The translations under genes were made by a program, and so were the position numbers. A DNA stretch of 64,000 nt from Zygaena filipendulae. Its lineage: Eukaryota > Arthropoda > Insecta > Lepidoptera > Zygaenidae. Below the pieces are notes generated by a model, which saw only the letters and a list, made by a program, of their open reading frames with translations, did no database searches and was not told the origin of the DNA. Of this stretch, positions 61,055 through 64,000 are shown piece by piece. Positions within the stretch are counted from its first letter, which is position 1. Each line of letters opens with the position of its first letter. Location of the stretch: NCBI GenBank assembly GCA_907165275.2, contig OU015669.1, positions 5,168,501 through 5,232,500 on the forward strand, given 5' to 3'.

Positions 61055-62806
61055 CCATCGGTGGCCATATTATTAGGGACAGTACTCGGATTTTTGCATT
61101 TTCTAATTTAACTTGATAACTCGAAGAAATGATTGGTCGTAGATGTTTTTAGACAATTTTATTTATATCTATATTTTGCTGGGATCATAAAAACAACAAA
61201 AATTATAGATAAAACGCTTTATTCTTTAAAATATAAGTAATAGTGGTAAAACAAAAATTTCGTAAAATTTTAATCAGTATTTTTTGATGCCACCCTTTGC
61301 TACAATAAGAGCTTCTATACCTGCAGGCATGCTCTTTATACATGTTTTAGCATTTTCTTGCAGTTCAGAGTTCTGTTGCCACTGTTTGTTGAGAGTTTCA
61401 ATCAACTGGGACTTGTTGGTGATCACTTCTTTTGCAATAGCCCGTTTAGTGAGTTCCCACATGTTTTCTATGGGATTCATGTCTGGTGAATTCCCTGGCC
61501 AAGGCAAAACGGCAATGTTGTTTCAATCAAGAATGCAGTACCACTCCTGGTTTTGTGGCACGGTGTCGAATCATGCATAAAAATGTATTATTCATTATCA
61601 GGGAACCAGTCGAAGATCTGCAGTAGCAGCTGATTTTCCAGTACTCGCTGGTACTGGTCTTGTTTCATCGTCCATTCTACGATGTATAAGCTTCCCATGC
61701 CTTCAGTTGATGTGACCGACCACACTATGATAATAGCTGGATGTTTTTCTCTCTCCACAAAACAATTTGGATGGAATTGTTCTTTAGGGCATCGCCTGAC
61801 GAACGAACTCTTATCGACCAAAATTCGGAATGTTGACACGTTGGAAAAGCATATCCGTAAAATATTATAATTAACACCGGAAATCGTTTATGTGTTTTAC
61901 TTACTCGACTCCAGTCTGCAACACTCATACCTAATCACGCAACGCACCATTAAATAAAGTTGTACTTACTCAACTCCAGTCAGTAACAGTCATATTTCGG
62001 TGTTGTCTGGCCCACTGTGTCGTTTTTTTGTGAGTCTTGGTGTGACGTTTGTTTTGTTGTAGACCAACCATTCTCTTCGGCTAGCTGTATCCGAACTGTC
62101 CTTTACGAAACTTTGATACCTTCTTCGTTCATCATCGTAGTAAGATTTACAATACTCTTTTTGCGATTTTCGAGGCAGATGTGTCCGATTTTCCGAAGAG
62201 TGGAAATCTTTTTTCTACCACATTTTCCTATACCTTCTGCTTCTAGAGGTTTTTTCATCCATTTAAATTTTAATTCTTTTGTCGACAGACTTTGAAACCC
62301 CTGCAATAGTTGCTATATCTCTCTGAGAATGCGAGGAGTGCAATAACAACGTTTTCATTTCTCTACATTCTTTTTGAGAAGTGTCTGAAGTTTCCCATAA
62401 CTAAAAAGGAGTCAATTTGAGATTATCACGTCGAACCGTTAACAAAAATTAAATTAACAGATAAAACTTAGTAAAAGTATTGTATTAACAAGCATCACTT
62501 ACTTTTTAATTGTTTTAGATACAAAAAATTTCGAAAATATTAAGGTAAAATAAAAGAATTACAATCCCACCAAATCCCGCAAACAACTATTTTTGACGAA
62601 ATTTATTCAAATTAGAAGAAACGGCACAAAGTTTATAAATGACACACGTTTCCAGTATTGTCGATAATCAAAAACATTGATAATGATACTACTAGCACTA
62701 TAAACTATAATAACCATTAGAAAACCGCTTTTTTTGCTTATATTGTAACATTAAACTAGAAATGACAAAATATGAGCACTGTCCCTAATAATTTGGCCAC
62801 CCACTG
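61055..62806 (-). mobile_element. Tc1-type DNA transposon, inactive
   Basis: TIRs of about 55 bp (left GGTGGCCATATTATTAGGGA, right on the minus strand GGTGGCCAAATTATTAGGGA) are flanked by TA at 61053-61054 and 62807-62808, the classical Tc1/mariner target duplication. The left end has decayed (CCATC instead of CAGTG). Total 1,752 bp with one transposase gene on the minus strand. Confidence 0.93.
61274..62399 (-). pseudogene. Tc1 transposase, broken by frameshifts
   Basis: The start is ATG at 62399, with a stop after about 11 codons caused by a one-base change of frame. Then come the HTH segment (HSQRDIATIAGVSKSVDKR), a second HTH region (GRKKISTLRKI ... NEEGIKVS), and DWS followed by a disrupted stretch with a local duplication (actggagt at about 61910 and 61970). 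The catalytic first Asp is in ILVDKSSFVRR, the second in MHDSTPCHKT, and the Glu in WPGNSPDMNPIENMW, giving a DDE arrangement of Tc1 type. The end is LIVAKGGIKKY. At least four frame breaks mean no active protein. It inserted in the host gene's intron and has no evident host role. Confidence 0.9.
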
Positions 62807-64000
62807 TACATCACCTTTGTGGAATGTAGGTAGATTGTATGTAATGAGGCGATCCCAAAATTCGCGGCGATGAAACAGCGGGCAACATTTCGTATAAAAT
62901 AAATTAAACCATTAATTAACCGTTTCACCGCCACGTTTTTGTATAGCCTTACTAAGTTAAGGCTTTAAAAACATGGCCATTGAACAGATCACACGCTTTA
63001 GGCATGATTTCTCCTAGTATTGAGAATGCTTAAGATCTATCATTTAATATACTTAATAAATACATATAAAATTCAGTGCAGTAGTTTGGAGCACGTCTTT
63101 TGTAGATCGTGATATTACGGGAATGGCGGTGAAAGGGACATATTTTTAAAATAATTTCACCAAACCTGGTCGCGACTCTCCGTTGTCGAGGCGACCGCGC
63201 CCGGGCAGTAAATAGGTACGTACGTACATGTACATTGTACATACAATTCGCAAGACTTAACAATTGGTCGTGTACCGAGCGCACCGTTCTTCTGGCTCGA
63301 TGACGAGCCGGTTATGTAATGTAAATGTTTACGTACCTACACGTGCCCGCCACCACGTGCCCCGGCAGAGAACACTAGCCTTGTGAATTATTTATTTACG
63401 AGCCACCATTTTCACACGCCGGTCGACGAACTCTCGAATGATCTTGGAACGTATTTACGGCGATTAATCTCGTCATGTCTCAAATGACATTGCTACTCCA
63501 TTTATGTTCACTCTGATAGGTTACATAATGCTAATGACGTTGCCATTGTTTGTTTTGATATATTATCTAAATGATATCTTCTAATTTACTCGTGTTGCTA
63601 TTCATTTGGGTAAGTCTCTCTTATCTTTTGTAATATTAGGACCATTCGAATGTGTTGGACTGTAGCCGTATTGTTTGAAATATTTTGCTACACTTGTTTT
63701 ATCTGTATGAATAGGTAACTTTATGAGAGAAGACTTGCAGTGAAATGTTGAATCACGTCATGTAATGAAAAGTGTTAAATTTGCCCCCAATGAATAAAGT
63801 CCAAATGAAGCGTGAATTACAGGGCCCTGTTTCACTAAGACCAACAACATTATTCGGCCATAAAGCTCGTAAGTTGTAACGCATAACACATTCTCAAACG
63901 CTCTAGGTGCCAAAAATTCGTGAATTGGTACGCCATAAGACGTTTTGTCTATGTATTTTTTTGAAGTGAAACTTCTTTAGGAAGAGGGGGGAAGTAATTC

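Larger units (their letters stand above)
33536..64000 (+). other. Downstream intron (no further exon recognised)
   Basis: It begins with the consensus donor gtaagt. Between the listed repeats, 34965-36730, 37530-40428, 47700-51120, 52390-54880, 55990-56970, 60065-61050 and 62810-64000 contain only short random-looking frames. I see no nested complete gene, tRNA or rRNA gene. A GC-rich patch at about 38455-38620 and one at 52740-52870 have no supported exon borders. Confidence 0.5.

Overview
This window looks like intronic DNA of a lepidopteran (moth or butterfly) nuclear genome. It is AT-rich, has no bacterial-style gene packing and no long open reading frame, and is studded with transposable-element remnants of kinds that I recall as typical of Lepidoptera: short Helitrons of the Lep1 type, a (GTCC)n-bearing repeat, non-LTR tails ending in AATAAAGTGTATTC-type sequence, and tRNA-derived SINEs. 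Species cannot be named from the sequence.

The only host gene with intact splicing signals is on the + strand. It has three small exons at 14436-14603, 24656-24814 and 33476-33535 (56, 53 and 20 codons). All three are phase 0 at both ends, have consensus AG/GT borders, and encode Pro/Gly/Gln-rich low-complexity sequence. This fits the disordered N-terminal half of the SWI/SNF (BAP/BAF) subunit osa/ARID1, before the ARID domain. The assignment rests on composition, exon phase and resemblance, not on a folded domain. No initiator exon and no ARID domain is seen, so the gene runs off both ends and the window is almost all intron (10.1 kb, 8.7 kb, and more than 30 kb after the third exon).

Layout. 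1-14435: upstream intron with Helitrons, a minus-strand SINE, three perfect CRE palindromes, a decayed unidentified coding region at about 7.68-9.1 kb split by a Helitron, a MITE that carries CRE sites, a GC-rich island at 11.03-11.45 kb and a 519-bp long-TIR element at 12.7-13.2 kb. 14604-24655: intron with many Helitrons and a nested LINE-in-Helitron at 22.3-23.1 kb. 24815-33475: intron with GC-rich islands at 28.3-29.5 kb and a 1.3-kb composite element (41-base T run, 273-bp tandem units, 409-bp palindrome). 33536-64000: a perfect 169-bp fold-back, a hairpin minisatellite, a 3.0-kb hAT element with intact TIRs and 8-bp target duplication that contains a second, inverted copy of the composite element, an orphan LanC-like exon between inverted repeat arms at 44.5 kb, SINEs and LINE tails, a near-perfect short hairpin at 57.9 kb, and a dead Tc1 transposon with TIRs and TA duplication at 61.06-62.81 kb.

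Most promising for follow-up: the LanC-like exon with its splice acceptor caught between inverted repeats, the composite palindrome/tandem element present twice in opposite orientation, the 100% identical fold-back arms, a 3' hairpin with a covariant base pair in two copies of one repeat, and the 29-bp-arm hairpin. I found no convincing novel multi-gene system.
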